Of a stretch of DNA of 59,668 bases, positions 33,161-42,060 are shown piece after piece. The stretch's first letter is position 1, and each line of letters opens with the position of its first letter. This stretch comes from Methylotenera_A sp044222005 (GTDB lineage: Bacteria; Pseudomonadota; Gammaproteobacteria; Burkholderiales; Methylophilaceae). The translations under genes were made by a program, and so were the position numbers. The notes below the pieces were generated by a model. The model was not told where the DNA came from and did not search any database. It saw nothing but the letters and a program-made list of their open reading frames with translations. Location of the stretch: assembly GCA_044222005.1 (NCBI GenBank), contig JBGANY010000012.1, positions 1 through 59,668 of the forward strand, written 5' to 3'.

Positions 33161-33982
33161 ATGGAAAAAATTAAAGACGCTTTGGAAAAAGCAAAATTAC
33201 AGAGTGGTGGCGGGCGGCCAGTATCTGCTACAAGCCAAAATAAAACATTTAGTAAGATGTCTAAAGAGGACGAGCTTAAGTCAATTGCTTATAACAAAGC
33301 TAGCATAGTCAAGCTTGATCCTGAACATTTAGAGAATTATCGTATTGTTGCACAGAATAACGATGATCCTGTAAGCTCGGCATTTGATTCTCTGCGCACG
33401 CAAGTGTTACAGAAAATGGAAGAAAATAATTGGCGCACGATTGCGATTATTTCTCCGACACCGGAAGCAGGGAAAACTGTGGTTGCCATTAATCTTGCAA
33501 TCAGCATTGCGCAACAACCACAGAAAACCGCAATGCTTGTTGATTTCGACTTGCGCAGACCTAGTGTTGCTGAGTATCTCGGGATAAAGCGAGAAAAATC
33601 TATCAATAATTTTCTTGCTGGAGATGCCGAATTACCAGAAATTATTGTAAACCCTGGTATTCCTCGATTGACGATAGTTCCTACAAATAGGCCCGTCAAT
33701 CAATCATCTGAAACCTTGTCGTCGAATAGCATACGAAAATTAATCATCGAATTAAAAGAGAGATATGATTCACGCATTGTAATTTTTGACTTGCCTCCCT
33801 TGCTGAATGCAGATGATGCAATGGTATTGTTGCCGCAAGTTGATTGTGTATTAGTGGTTTTAGGTAATGGGCAGCATACTGAATCAGAGATTGCTGAAAC
33901 CATGCGACTGCTCGCCAAATCCAATTTATTAGGAGTGGTAGTAAATCGAGCTGAAATAGAACCCAGAGCCTATTACTATTAA
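33161..33982 (+). CDS. epsG: EpsG, tyrosine-autokinase-type ATPase of the chain-length system
   Basis: 273 aa. P-loop ISPTPEAGKTVVAINLA, Walker A' LVDFDLRRPS and Walker B IVIFDLPPLLNADD identify the BY-kinase/CpsD family. The C-terminus ends in a short Tyr cluster (RAYYY), the likely phosphorylation site. Cytoplasmic partner of EpsF. In Methylobacillus the exosortase gene epsH would belong to this module; here the strand switches instead. Confidence 0.88.
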   Translation: MEKIKDALEKAKLQSGGGRPVSATSQNKTFSKMSKEDELKSIAYNKASIVKLDPEHLENYRIVAQNNDDPVSSAFDSLRTQVLQKMEENNWRTIAIISPTPEAGKTVVAINLAISIAQQPQKTAMLVDFDLRRPSVAEYLGIKREKSINNFLAGDAELPEIIVNPGIPRLTIVPTNRPVNQSSETLSSNSIRKLIIELKERYDSRIVIFDLPPLLNADDAMVLLPQVDCVLVVLGNGQHTESEIAETMRLLAKSNLLGVVVNRAEIEPRAYYY

Positions 33983-34118
33983 TTTTAGAATCAGCTTATT
34001 ATTAATTATAGAATTAGACGACATTAATTTCACTCGTCAGGTTTAATTCTGTTAGCAGTTAATCCAAGTTTCTCACCACATTCCTGTGGCTGTGGTGTTT
34101 CTGGGCGTATTCCCTAGG

Positions 34119-35264
34119 TCATTCAAGTAAGCCGCGATAAATTTCTAAAGCTGTTGTATCTGCAAGTTCTACATCTTCAAACTGAACGATTTGGCCCGGT
34201 TCAATATTTCTGATGATTTTAGTGTTCTGAAGAAGGCAAATAGGTACCGCGTTTTGATGGCTTTGTAATTGGACTGCAACACCGCGTACATCAAACCCAC
34301 CAGCACCACGTACAATAACTTCGCCAGGCAGCATCTTGCGCTTTGCAACAGCAGCAACTGTCAAATGCGGTTTTTCTGAGTTGTTTATCAACATAGGCTC
34401 ACCGAGAACCACCCTGCGAAGCGTATTAAGTGCTTCTAGATGACAAAGATGATAAGGTCGCAGAAGAATATAGCCGAGCTTTTCTTTGGTACGCAAAGGC
34501 CCTACGATATAGTTTCCCAGCCTGTCAGCCTCTTTACTTTTTGCCACAATAAGCACTCCCGGTGGCGCGCCCTTGCATAATACAAAATCGCTGATGGGCA
34601 TTCCGGCTTCTTCAGAAGCTTTAATAAAAAAATCCAGGTCATTCAGGCTCTCAACTCTTGCGCCAAACATCCCATCTGGGGGAATGGTTGCACCTAACCC
34701 ATTTGCGACGAAAGCCTGTTCTATTTGTAGTTTGGTACCATCAGTGAAAGATACAACCTGTTCCAATCGAATCCCTTGCTGATCAGACCAATATTCCATG
34801 TCTTTTCTTTCGGGATTTAGATTAATAAAGCCTTTTATATTTACGTAAGCGCAAGGCTCAAATCCCATACCTTCCACTTCCATCTTCAGTCTTGCCAGAC
34901 AGCCAGGCTGATCGCCATCAGCGTCCGTGACATAGGCGCCTTTCCGAACAAAATATGAACCTGTGGTGACATGAAACTCAGCATTTAGCGTCACCACTTT
35001 TTTATTAGCATTGGTGGCTGCAAGCACGGCTTCTGTCGCGTGGATAACATCGCCTGAACATTCAAATATGATATCTGACGTATCGATAAGCTCGTTAAGT
35101 GAGTAAGTAAGGCTTTCACGGGGAAAATCAGAAATAGAGTCTATCTGGCGACGTGTCAGCACTTTGGATATTTGAAAGTCCTTGGAATTCCGAATCAGGT
35201 GCGCTAAGCCACTTGCAATAAAACCGGTGCCTACAATGCCTATTTTAGTTATTTTATCAATCAC
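34119..35264 (-). CDS. Rossmann-fold oxidoreductase with C-terminal SAF domain
   Basis: 381 aa, GTG start at 35264 with an AAGAGA ribosome site. IGIVGTGFIASGLAHLI is an NAD(P)-binding loop of the homoserine-dehydrogenase/DapB-like type; FECSGDVIHATEA and VVTLNAEFHV follow. PPGVLIVAKS and a C-terminal SAF-like domain (PGEVIVRGAGGFDVRG, LQNTKIIRNIEPGQIV) complete it. The substrate is unknown. Similar Rossmann-SAF proteins occur in polysaccharide clusters, but I know of no proven reaction. It lies 156 nt downstream of the Wzy_C-type gene on the same strand. Confidence 0.7.
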   Translation of the reverse strand: MIDKITKIGIVGTGFIASGLAHLIRNSKDFQISKVLTRRQIDSISDFPRESLTYSLNELIDTSDIIFECSGDVIHATEAVLAATNANKKVVTLNAEFHVTTGSYFVRKGAYVTDADGDQPGCLARLKMEVEGMGFEPCAYVNIKGFINLNPERKDMEYWSDQQGIRLEQVVSFTDGTKLQIEQAFVANGLGATIPPDGMFGARVESLNDLDFFIKASEEAGMPISDFVLCKGAPPGVLIVAKSKEADRLGNYIVGPLRTKEKLGYILLRPYHLCHLEALNTLRRVVLGEPMLINNSEKPHLTVAAVAKRKMLPGEVIVRGAGGFDVRGVAVQLQSHQNAVPICLLQNTKIIRNIEPGQIVQFEDVELADTTALEIYRGLLE

Positions 35265-35420
35265 AAGTTTTCTCTTAAATATGTTATCTCAGTGGGTTGA
35301 ATTTTGTACTTTATTATTATGTGGGTCAAGTTGATAATAGTGATCTGCCCCTAGAAGGTTACCTAGATTTAAGTTCGTAATTTTCGCTTAAAAATCATGT
35401 TGCATGCTTTACTATTTGCA

Positions 35421-36953
35421 TTACACTTCACTTTTTAGGCGTGATGTTGGGTAAATAGGTTTTTCAATAAATATCTCATTATTTTTAGTGGTACCGGTTA
35501 GGTTTATAACGCGACCAAAACTGAACATCAAACCTGTAAGTAAGAAGTACATCGTGGGGATGATGCCGATGTTGCTTACGGTAAAAATGATGACAAGAAC
35601 TGCGATCATAGTGGCAAGCAGACTTCGTCCGCAAAGATACTCCTCGCTATTTTTATCTGCGATTTTTTTCATGTTTTTGTGATGTTTCAGTATTACTAGA
35701 GTGAAGAATCCGAGAAATAAGCTTAGTCCGACTAATCCACTACCTGTGGCGATGCCGACATAGGTGTTCACGATATCAACAATACCCTGACCTTGTACCA
35801 TGTCTTCCATCTCAGGTTCTTTTCTAGGATCAGCTACACCAAAAAAAGGATTTCTCTGCACGATAAGAATGGCTCGGTCGATTAATTTTTCTCGATATTC
35901 AATGTTTTCTTTGTCGGTTTCGCCTACAAATGGAATTAAATTGATGACTTTCTGGCCACCGGGGATTAAATTAAGTACTGGCAAAGCAAATGTGGCCATG
36001 ATAATTAATAGGACAAAACCCCTAAGGGCTTTCTTGCTATAAGCAACCATTATTAACAGTAAAACAGCTGCCCCCGTCCATGGCCCCCTTGACAATGGAG
36101 CAATCAAGCCGGAGATTATCAATGCCAGCCCAGCCAGACGCAGAATTCTGTTTTTTATTGATGGGGCAATGAATAGATAAAAACCCAATCCAATCGTCAT
36201 GACATATCCCAGTCCGATTGGATGGTCTAGCGAAGCGAGCGCTCGAAGGCTATCGCCGCGACCAAGATAGGTACCCATGTCCCAGTCTACCTTTAAGGCA
36301 TCTTGCAATGAGTTGTATAGAAGCCATGATTTGATGTATTCAAACGTACCAATGGCACCTATAACAAGACAGGCAAGCACTAGTGCAATCATCGCTTTTT
36401 TCAGTTGCTCAAAGTCTTTAATTGCACGACTGGCAGCATAATAAGGCAGAAAAATATCGGTAAAACTATAAATGCTGTAGCGCAGGGTGTTGGTGAAGGT
36501 TTCAGTTCTTAATAACAGGATTAAATTAAGAAGTATAAACGCTAGCATAAGTTTTTCTGGCAGTGACTTGCCCAGCCTTGGGATTCCTGGACTAAGCTTT
36601 GATGAAATAAAAAATGGTAGAAGCAGAGTCAGTGCCAGTACACGTGTATAGCTGATGTCGAAAAGAGCAGGAATGCGAGCGGATAAGCCCGGGATAGCAA
36701 GAAATAATGTTAAATAAAGCGCAAATATATTTTGCTCTGATTTTGATATATATAGAAGATATGCTGCACTAAAACCAATAAAAAGCCAGAAGTTTTGAGA
36801 TAAAAAAGCGACCAATGTGATTACGAACCAGGCGTTGCGCCAGCGGATGAATTCTTTTGGAGCTAACAATGGTCCGATAGCTTTTTTTTCGTAAAAAAAT
36901 ACCAGTGCCCCAATGGTACAAATGGCAATAAGTGCTCGGAAATGTTCTGGCAT
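35421..36953 (-). CDS. O-antigen ligase/polymerase family membrane protein (Wzy_C)
   Basis: 510 aa with about 12 hydrophobic segments. A large periplasmic loop after residue 200, followed by PLSRGPWTGAAVLLL with the conserved Arg of Wzy_C/WaaL proteins, and a second loop (RNPFFGVADPRKEP). Most likely the Wzy polymerase of the locus 2 polymer, as no other candidate is present; a glycan ligase is the alternative. Minus strand, opposite to the surrounding assembly genes. Confidence 0.8.
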   Translation of the reverse strand: MPEHFRALIAICTIGALVFFYEKKAIGPLLAPKEFIRWRNAWFVITLVAFLSQNFWLFIGFSAAYLLYISKSEQNIFALYLTLFLAIPGLSARIPALFDISYTRVLALTLLLPFFISSKLSPGIPRLGKSLPEKLMLAFILLNLILLLRTETFTNTLRYSIYSFTDIFLPYYAASRAIKDFEQLKKAMIALVLACLVIGAIGTFEYIKSWLLYNSLQDALKVDWDMGTYLGRGDSLRALASLDHPIGLGYVMTIGLGFYLFIAPSIKNRILRLAGLALIISGLIAPLSRGPWTGAAVLLLIMVAYSKKALRGFVLLIIMATFALPVLNLIPGGQKVINLIPFVGETDKENIEYREKLIDRAILIVQRNPFFGVADPRKEPEMEDMVQGQGIVDIVNTYVGIATGSGLVGLSLFLGFFTLVILKHHKNMKKIADKNSEEYLCGRSLLATMIAVLVIIFTVSNIGIIPTMYFLLTGLMFSFGRVINLTGTTKNNEIFIEKPIYPTSRLKSEV

Positions 36954-37070
36954 GCTGTTTTTCTTAAATTTAAGAGTTAATTTGGTTGGTTTTAAGGTTT
37001 CAGGAAGTATTCAAGATTAGTTATTTGATGTTTTAGCTTAACCATAGTTGAATTACCTGTCTAGTAAAAG

Positions 37071-37205
37071 TTAGTTAGGAAATAAATCAATGGACCGTTC
37101 AACTTCGTCCGGGCCTACAAGGAACCGTTCTCTTTCAGTGGTTCTGATAACAATTCCAAAATATTGATGATCCCCATCCAGCTTGAGAATGATTTTATCA
37201 TGCAT
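37071..37205 (-). CDS. Probable small protein, 44 aa
   Basis: ATG at 37205-37203 to TAA at 37073-37071. The peptide MHDKIILKLDGDHQYFGIVI continues with an acidic/basic stretch (RTTERERFLVGPDEVERS) and ends LFPN. The amino-acid make-up looks coding: alternating hydrophobic and charged residues as in a small beta-alpha fold, with no low-complexity bias. It ends 117 nt before the start of the Wzy_C-type gene on the same strand, so it could be first in that operon. No strong ribosome site and no known family. Confidence 0.45.
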   Translation of the reverse strand: MHDKIILKLDGDHQYFGIVIRTTERERFLVGPDEVERSIDLFPN

Positions 37206-37357
37206 GACTCAAGAGAATGGGCTAATTAAATCTCAGGCGCATCTGGTAACTTTTTTATAAAAAACAATTGGCTATTGCAAATTTCTGTTAGTTAAACAAG
37301 GATGTTAATTTATAATTAAAATAATATGTGTAAGTAATGTGGCATGTTTATTAATTA

Positions 37358-37390
37358 TGGCATGATATATGCTGTGTTACACAAGTGTAA
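37358..37390 (+). promoter_or_regulatory. Sigma54-like promoter and adjacent inverted repeat
   Basis: TGGCATGATATATGCT (37358-37373) has the GG-N10-GC spacing of -24/-12 promoters. Directly after it TTACAC and GTGTAA (37377-37390, 2-nt spacer) form an inverted repeat. The transaminase gene starts 55 nt further on. The -12 box is imperfect (ATGCT for TTGCA). Confidence 0.4.
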
Positions 37391-37428
37391 TTTCTTTTTT
37401 CTGACATCAAAACTGACTCTAAAAAAAT

Positions 37429-38544
37429 ATGCCAATCCCATTCAACAGGCCTTATCTTACTGGCAATGAATTTAAATACATTGCGCAAGCTCATGAAAAC
37501 AGAAAACTTGCAGGCGATGGAACATTTACCAAGCATTGTCATGCATGGCTAGAAAAGAACACAGCGGCTAAAAAAGCACTTCTTACGCATTCATGCACCG
37601 CGGCGCTTGAAATGGCAGCAATTCTTATTGATATACAGCCGGGCGATGAGATTATCATGCCTTCTTACACTTTTGTCTCTACTGCAAATGCTTTTGTGTT
37701 GCGTGGGGGCGTGCCGGTGTTTGTGGACATAAGACCAGATACGTTAAACATCGACGAGAAACTTATCGAAGCTGCTATTACGCCTAAAACTAAAGCAATT
37801 GTTCCCGTTCATTATGCTGGAGTCGGATGCGAGATGGATGTGATTATGGACATCGCGAAGCGACATAATCTGTATGTCATTGAGGATGCGGCTCAGGGAC
37901 TTATGTCTACATACAAAGGAAAAGCGCTGGGAGCGATTGGACATTTCGGTGCAATATCGTTTCATGAAACAAAAAATGTCATTTCAGGAGAGGGTGGTGC
38001 GTTGCTAATCAACGATCAGCGCTTTATCGAACGAGCTGAAATTATTCGTGAAAAAGGCACTAACCGCAGTCGGTTTTTCAGAGGCGAAGTGGATAGGTAT
38101 ACCTGGGTAGATATCGGGTCTTCATATCTGCCAGGAGAACTTGTTGCGGCTTTCTTGTGGGCACAGTTGCAAGAAGCAAATGCTATTACTAACCAACGCC
38201 TTGATATCTGGGGTCAATATCATCATGAACTGGCAGGGCTTGAGGAAAAAAAGTTAATTCGCCGTCCAATTATTCCTTCACATACGCAACACAATGCTCA
38301 TATGTACTACATACTTTTTAATTCACTAAAAGAGCGCACTCGCGCTATTGATCGAATGAGGAAAAAAGAGATTAATCCTGTATTTCATTACGTTCCGTTG
38401 CACAGTTCTCCTGCAGGCCTTAAATTTTGCCGTACAAATGGCTCACTTAATTATACTGAAGACTTGGCTGATAGGCTATTAAGATTGCCTTTATGGGTGG
38501 GCTTGCACGATACTAAAGTCGTTAGTGCTGCGATTTTTGATTAG
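37429..38544 (+). CDS. wecE: dTDP-4-amino-4,6-dideoxygalactose transaminase (WecE/RffA-like)
   Basis: 371 aa. PFNRPYLTGNEFKYI at the N-terminus, DEIIMPSYTFVSTANAFV, VEDAAQ-like IEDAAQGLMSTYKGK and SFHETKNVISGEGGA (Lys182 the predicted PLP lysine) match WecE. It would make a dTDP-4-amino-4,6-dideoxy sugar for locus 2. The matching rmlA/rmlB and acetyltransferase genes are not in the window and must be supplied elsewhere. ATG start, weak ribosome site; promoter-like sites upstream. Confidence 0.87.
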   Translation: MPIPFNRPYLTGNEFKYIAQAHENRKLAGDGTFTKHCHAWLEKNTAAKKALLTHSCTAALEMAAILIDIQPGDEIIMPSYTFVSTANAFVLRGGVPVFVDIRPDTLNIDEKLIEAAITPKTKAIVPVHYAGVGCEMDVIMDIAKRHNLYVIEDAAQGLMSTYKGKALGAIGHFGAISFHETKNVISGEGGALLINDQRFIERAEIIREKGTNRSRFFRGEVDRYTWVDIGSSYLPGELVAAFLWAQLQEANAITNQRLDIWGQYHHELAGLEEKKLIRRPIIPSHTQHNAHMYYILFNSLKERTRAIDRMRKKEINPVFHYVPLHSSPAGLKFCRTNGSLNYTEDLADRLLRLPLWVGLHDTKVVSAAIFD

Positions 38545-38562
38545 ATGGTTACCGCTGTGTTT

Positions 38563-38576
38563 CTTTCGATCGAAAG
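38563..38576. promoter_or_regulatory. Palindrome upstream of the locus 2 flippase
   Basis: CTTTCGATCGAAAG, a perfect 14-bp palindrome 19 nt after the transaminase stop and about 110 nt before the flippase. No T run follows, so an operator is as likely as an RNA hairpin. Confidence 0.3.
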
Positions 38577-38688
38577 CATAAATATTACTACGCGATAGCC
38601 TGAAAGAGCTATTTGTAAATTTATCAAAGTAGCCAATTATTCAATTCCTTTTTAACAAGGCAACAGAAAGAAATTTGTAGAATCCAAA

Positions 38689-40068
38689 ATGAACAAAAAT
38701 ACCGCAGCTTCATCTGTTCGACATCTTGTCATTCGCTCCAGTGCATGGGTTTTTGGCGGCCAAGTAGGTGGTCAGGTGTTACGGTTGGTCAGTAATTTGA
38801 TTATGACAAGATTGTTAGTGCCCGACATGTTTGGCGTCATGGCTGTTGCCAATACGCTGATTGTAGGCCTGCAGCTATGTTCGTATCTGGGCATTTATCA
38901 TAATATCATCCAAAGCAGTCGCGGCGACGAAAGAGTTTTTCTGGATACAGCCTGGGTTCTACAGATTCTGCGTGGTTCACTGATTTGGCTAACTGCCTTA
39001 AGCTTAAGTGGAATACTTTATTTTGCTAATCTGGCAGGGCTGGTTCCTGTTGGTAGCGCTTATGCTGATTCGAGTTTACCGTCTATTATTGCCGCACTTT
39101 CATTTACAGCGCTCATTTCCGGCTTTGACTCAACCAAACTGGCGAGCGCCGCTCGCCACATGGCAGTTGGAAAACTGACCGTAATTGATCTGGGAGTTCA
39201 AGTCTTGAGTTTGCTGACGATGATCACTTTTGCGTTAGTGAAGCAATCAATATGGGCGCTTGTTATTGGCACATTGGTGGGTGCTTTGGCAAGGATGCTA
39301 ATCAGTCATGCATTGCTGCCTGGAACTAATAATCAATTTGCCTGGGAGTCACGTGCGTTTAAAGAGTTATTTGGTTTTGGAAAATGGATCTTATTAACCA
39401 CCATTATGGGCTATTTTGTCAGGAGCAGTGATAAGCTCATTTTAGCTGGTCTGATCAGTTCGCAGTTGCTGGGCATTTACACGATTGCAATTTTTATAAC
39501 AAATGCTTTTCAGGAGATTATGTCCAAGTGGGCATCTGCAGTAGCATACCCAGTATTGAGCAAGGTTCACCGAGAACGCCCGGCCGAATTGATTAAAGTT
39601 TATTATAGATTTCGCTTGCCTTTTGATGCTTTGACATTATTCTTGTGTGGTTTTTTATTCAACGCCGGTTATATTATTGTCGAAGTGCTTTATGACAGCC
39701 GTTACGAAAGAGCAGGACATATGATCGGAATACTTGCAATCTGGTTAATTGGTTCCAGCACCATTCTTGCCGAGCAATGCTATCTGGCAATGGGGAAATC
39801 CAAACTCTCTGTTCCCATGAATGTTATACAGTTGATTGCGATGTTTGGTTTGCTGATCCCAGCTTACCGTTTTTTTGGCATGGATGGAGCGCTGTATGTG
39901 ATCGCGCTGGCTATTTTATTTACATTGCCTTTAACTTGGTTTTTTATGAAGAGGCTTGGATTGCTTGATTGGAAGCGTGAGTTGATTGCCTTGCCAGCGC
40001 TTTTGGTTGGGTATGGCTTTTCTAAGCTCTTCGTCATGGCATATGAGAGCATTAAAGCTGGTATTTGA
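38689..40068 (+). CDS. WzxC-like polysaccharide flippase
   Basis: 459 aa, about 12-14 hydrophobic helices. VLRLVSNLIMTRLLVPDMFG at residues 28-47 is the N-terminal signature of the WzxC/polysaccharide-synthase-3 family. Flips the locus 2 repeat unit. It is different in subfamily from the flippase at base 1, in line with two polymers. The following glycosyltransferase starts 31 nt after its stop if the ATG at 40100 is used. Confidence 0.87.
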   Translation: MNKNTAASSVRHLVIRSSAWVFGGQVGGQVLRLVSNLIMTRLLVPDMFGVMAVANTLIVGLQLCSYLGIYHNIIQSSRGDERVFLDTAWVLQILRGSLIWLTALSLSGILYFANLAGLVPVGSAYADSSLPSIIAALSFTALISGFDSTKLASAARHMAVGKLTVIDLGVQVLSLLTMITFALVKQSIWALVIGTLVGALARMLISHALLPGTNNQFAWESRAFKELFGFGKWILLTTIMGYFVRSSDKLILAGLISSQLLGIYTIAIFITNAFQEIMSKWASAVAYPVLSKVHRERPAELIKVYYRFRLPFDALTLFLCGFLFNAGYIIVEVLYDSRYERAGHMIGILAIWLIGSSTILAEQCYLAMGKSKLSVPMNVIQLIAMFGLLIPAYRFFGMDGALYVIALAILFTLPLTWFFMKRLGLLDWKRELIALPALLVGYGFSKLFVMAYESIKAGI

Positions 40069-40099
40069 TTTACTTAGATTGAAACTCGAGGGAATTGGA

Positions 40100-40990
40100 A
40101 TGGATGATGTAAAAGTGAAACATGAATCAGTGGCAGCGATTGTCCTGGCTTTTTCCAGAGAAGAAGATCTTAAGCATGTAATACATAATTTAAAAAATCA
40201 GACAAGAAAACTTGATGAAATCATCGTGATATTCCAGGGAACCAACCTCAGAATTCTGGATTGGTTGAATCAGCAATCCAATATAACAGTTCATCAACAG
40301 GGCAATGTGGGCAGTGCCGGAGGATTTACCACCGGAATAAAAATGGCCATGGCCAATGGGCATCAATGGTCATGGCTGTTTGACGATGATGCTGTGCCCG
40401 AGCTGAATGCACTGGAAGAGATGACAAACTGCAAGTATTTTGACTCAGCAAAAACCGGATATTTAGCTTCGGTAGTCGTTAAGCCCGACAGGCAAGTCTA
40501 TATGTCCCCTGCTGCGGACGGTTCAAATAAGTGGTATGGCTCGGTGATGCAAGATGGCTGTGTGCCCTGTATCAGAGCTACCTGGATTGGCTGTCTGGTC
40601 TCCTCCCAGTCGATTTTAGACTTTGGCCTGCCCGTGGAAGAGTATTTTATGTATGACGAAGATTTTGAGTTTACAGAAAGGGTTTCACGTTCTAGGGAAA
40701 GTTACTGCGTGATAAAAAGTATCGTCGTGCATTACCAAAAGGGAAAGTTCGATCCATTCGCTTCAAAAGTGGATATGTTAAAACATGGCTACTATGTAAG
40801 AAATCACTTCGCTTCGATCAGACTGTCAGATAAATCGAGTGTTAAAAAGTTCGTGAGAATCTGGCTTTGGTTCTTCAAAAATGCATGGGAGATTGTTACA
40901 CGTAAAGTGCCATTTAAAACGATATGGTCATTGTTTGACGGGTTGATTTTCTTTAGGCCAAAGGTTAAATTCTGGAGGCCACTTGAGTAG
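40100..40990 (+). CDS. Family 2 glycosyltransferase (galactofuranosyltransferase-like)
   Basis: 296 aa from ATG 40100 with a GAGGG ribosome site; an upstream start at 39986 would overlap the flippase by 83 nt and adds unrelated residues. AAIVLAFSREEDLKHVI begins the GT-A fold; GSAGGFTTG and LFDDDAVPE hold the metal-binding aspartates; FMYDEDFEFTER is the catalytic-base region seen in rhamnosyl- and galactofuranosyl-transferases. Overlaps the next gene by 8 nt. Confidence 0.83.
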   Translation: MDDVKVKHESVAAIVLAFSREEDLKHVIHNLKNQTRKLDEIIVIFQGTNLRILDWLNQQSNITVHQQGNVGSAGGFTTGIKMAMANGHQWSWLFDDDAVPELNALEEMTNCKYFDSAKTGYLASVVVKPDRQVYMSPAADGSNKWYGSVMQDGCVPCIRATWIGCLVSSQSILDFGLPVEEYFMYDEDFEFTERVSRSRESYCVIKSIVVHYQKGKFDPFASKVDMLKHGYYVRNHFASIRLSDKSSVKKFVRIWLWFFKNAWEIVTRKVPFKTIWSLFDGLIFFRPKVKFWRPLE

Positions 40991-41969
40991 TAAGCCTATT
41001 ACATGGATTATCACGGTTAACTACCGTACGGCCGATCTGGTGATTAATTCTCTGCGTGCCCTGGATTTGCAAAAAGGTGCACTGGGAGGCGGTCAGGTTC
41101 TCATCATTGATAATGCTTCTGGTGATGGCTCAGCTGAAAAAATTGCTTCTGCAATCGATGCTGAAGGATGGGAGGCATGGTCAAGCATTATGCCGATGAG
41201 TAAAAATGGCGGTTTCGCTTACGGCAACAATATTGGCTTTTCAAAAGCGTTTTCGTCAGATGACCATGTGGATTATTTAATGCTGTTAAACCCGGATTCT
41301 GTGGCGCGGGAAGGTGCGCTTGAACATTTGATTGCATTTATGGAGAAGCATCCGGAGGTGGGGATTGCAGGCAGTCGGCTTGAAAATGAAGATGGCGGTA
41401 TCGAATGCTCGGCACATAAATTTCATTCTCCAATTAGTGAGTTGCTGGATGGAGCACGGTTAGGTATTCTCGATCTATTTTTATCAAATTACGAGGTAAC
41501 GCCGCCATTGCGCGATGAGGCACATCGTTGTGACTGGGTTTCTGGATCGAGCATGATCATCAGGCGCGAAGTGATTGAGGAAATTGGCATGATGGACGAG
41601 GGATTTTTCTTGTATTTTGAAGAGGTGGATTTTTTTCAGAGAGCGGCTAAGGCGGGATGGCAAACCTGGTATGTGCCAGAATCAGTCGTGATGCATATTG
41701 AAGGCGCATCTACCGGCATTAAAAGCACCAGGCGCAGGCCTGAATATTGGTATGAATCTCGAAGACGATATCTGGTCAAGCATTATGGAGTTTTGGCACT
41801 TATCTTGGCAGATTTACTGTGGTCTATTGGACGTTTGACTTTCTTTATGCGGCGCTTTTTAAAACTGGGTGCACAAGGAGAGCTGCGAGATCCCAAGTAT
41901 TATTCATTTGACCTGCTATGGGGTGATCTTAAAGCGGTTTTGACTGGTAAAGTTTGGAAAATCCATTAA
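40983..41969 (+). CDS. Family 2 glycosyltransferase (rhamnosyltransferase-like)
   Basis: 328 aa, TTG start with a GGAGG site just before it. WIITVNYRTADLVINSL, IIDNASGDGS, NGGFAYGNNIGF, LLNPDS and FFLYFEEVDFFQRA are the ordered motifs of WbbL/WcaA-like GT2 enzymes. Cytosolic face of the membrane; adds one residue of the locus 2 unit. Specificity unknown. Confidence 0.85.
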   Translation: MSSKPITWIITVNYRTADLVINSLRALDLQKGALGGGQVLIIDNASGDGSAEKIASAIDAEGWEAWSSIMPMSKNGGFAYGNNIGFSKAFSSDDHVDYLMLLNPDSVAREGALEHLIAFMEKHPEVGIAGSRLENEDGGIECSAHKFHSPISELLDGARLGILDLFLSNYEVTPPLRDEAHRCDWVSGSSMIIRREVIEEIGMMDEGFFLYFEEVDFFQRAAKAGWQTWYVPESVVMHIEGASTGIKSTRRRPEYWYESRRRYLVKHYGVLALILADLLWSIGRLTFFMRRFLKLGAQGELRDPKYYSFDLLWGDLKAVLTGKVWKIH

Positions 41970-42060
41970 AGGAAATTGAAAAAGAAGAGCGGCTTAATTA
42001 TGTGTGGATAAGTCGTTATATTTTTATTTTAAGAATGTATTTTTAGGATTATAAATAATA

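Larger units (their letters stand above)
36954..37428. other. 475-bp divergent gap with a small ORF and promoter-like sites
   Basis: Between the minus-strand polymerase gene and the plus-strand transaminase gene. Holds the probable 44-aa minus-strand ORF (37071-37205), a sigma54-like site (37358-37373) and an inverted repeat (37377-37390), listed separately. The rest, 36954-37070 and 37206-37357, is AT-rich without recognisable features. Confidence 0.5.

Noticed and set aside
34074..34097. CACCACA/TGTGGTG inverted repeat as a shared terminator for epsG and the SAF gene
   Set aside because: Only three T follow on the plus strand and the loop is long; too weak to call.
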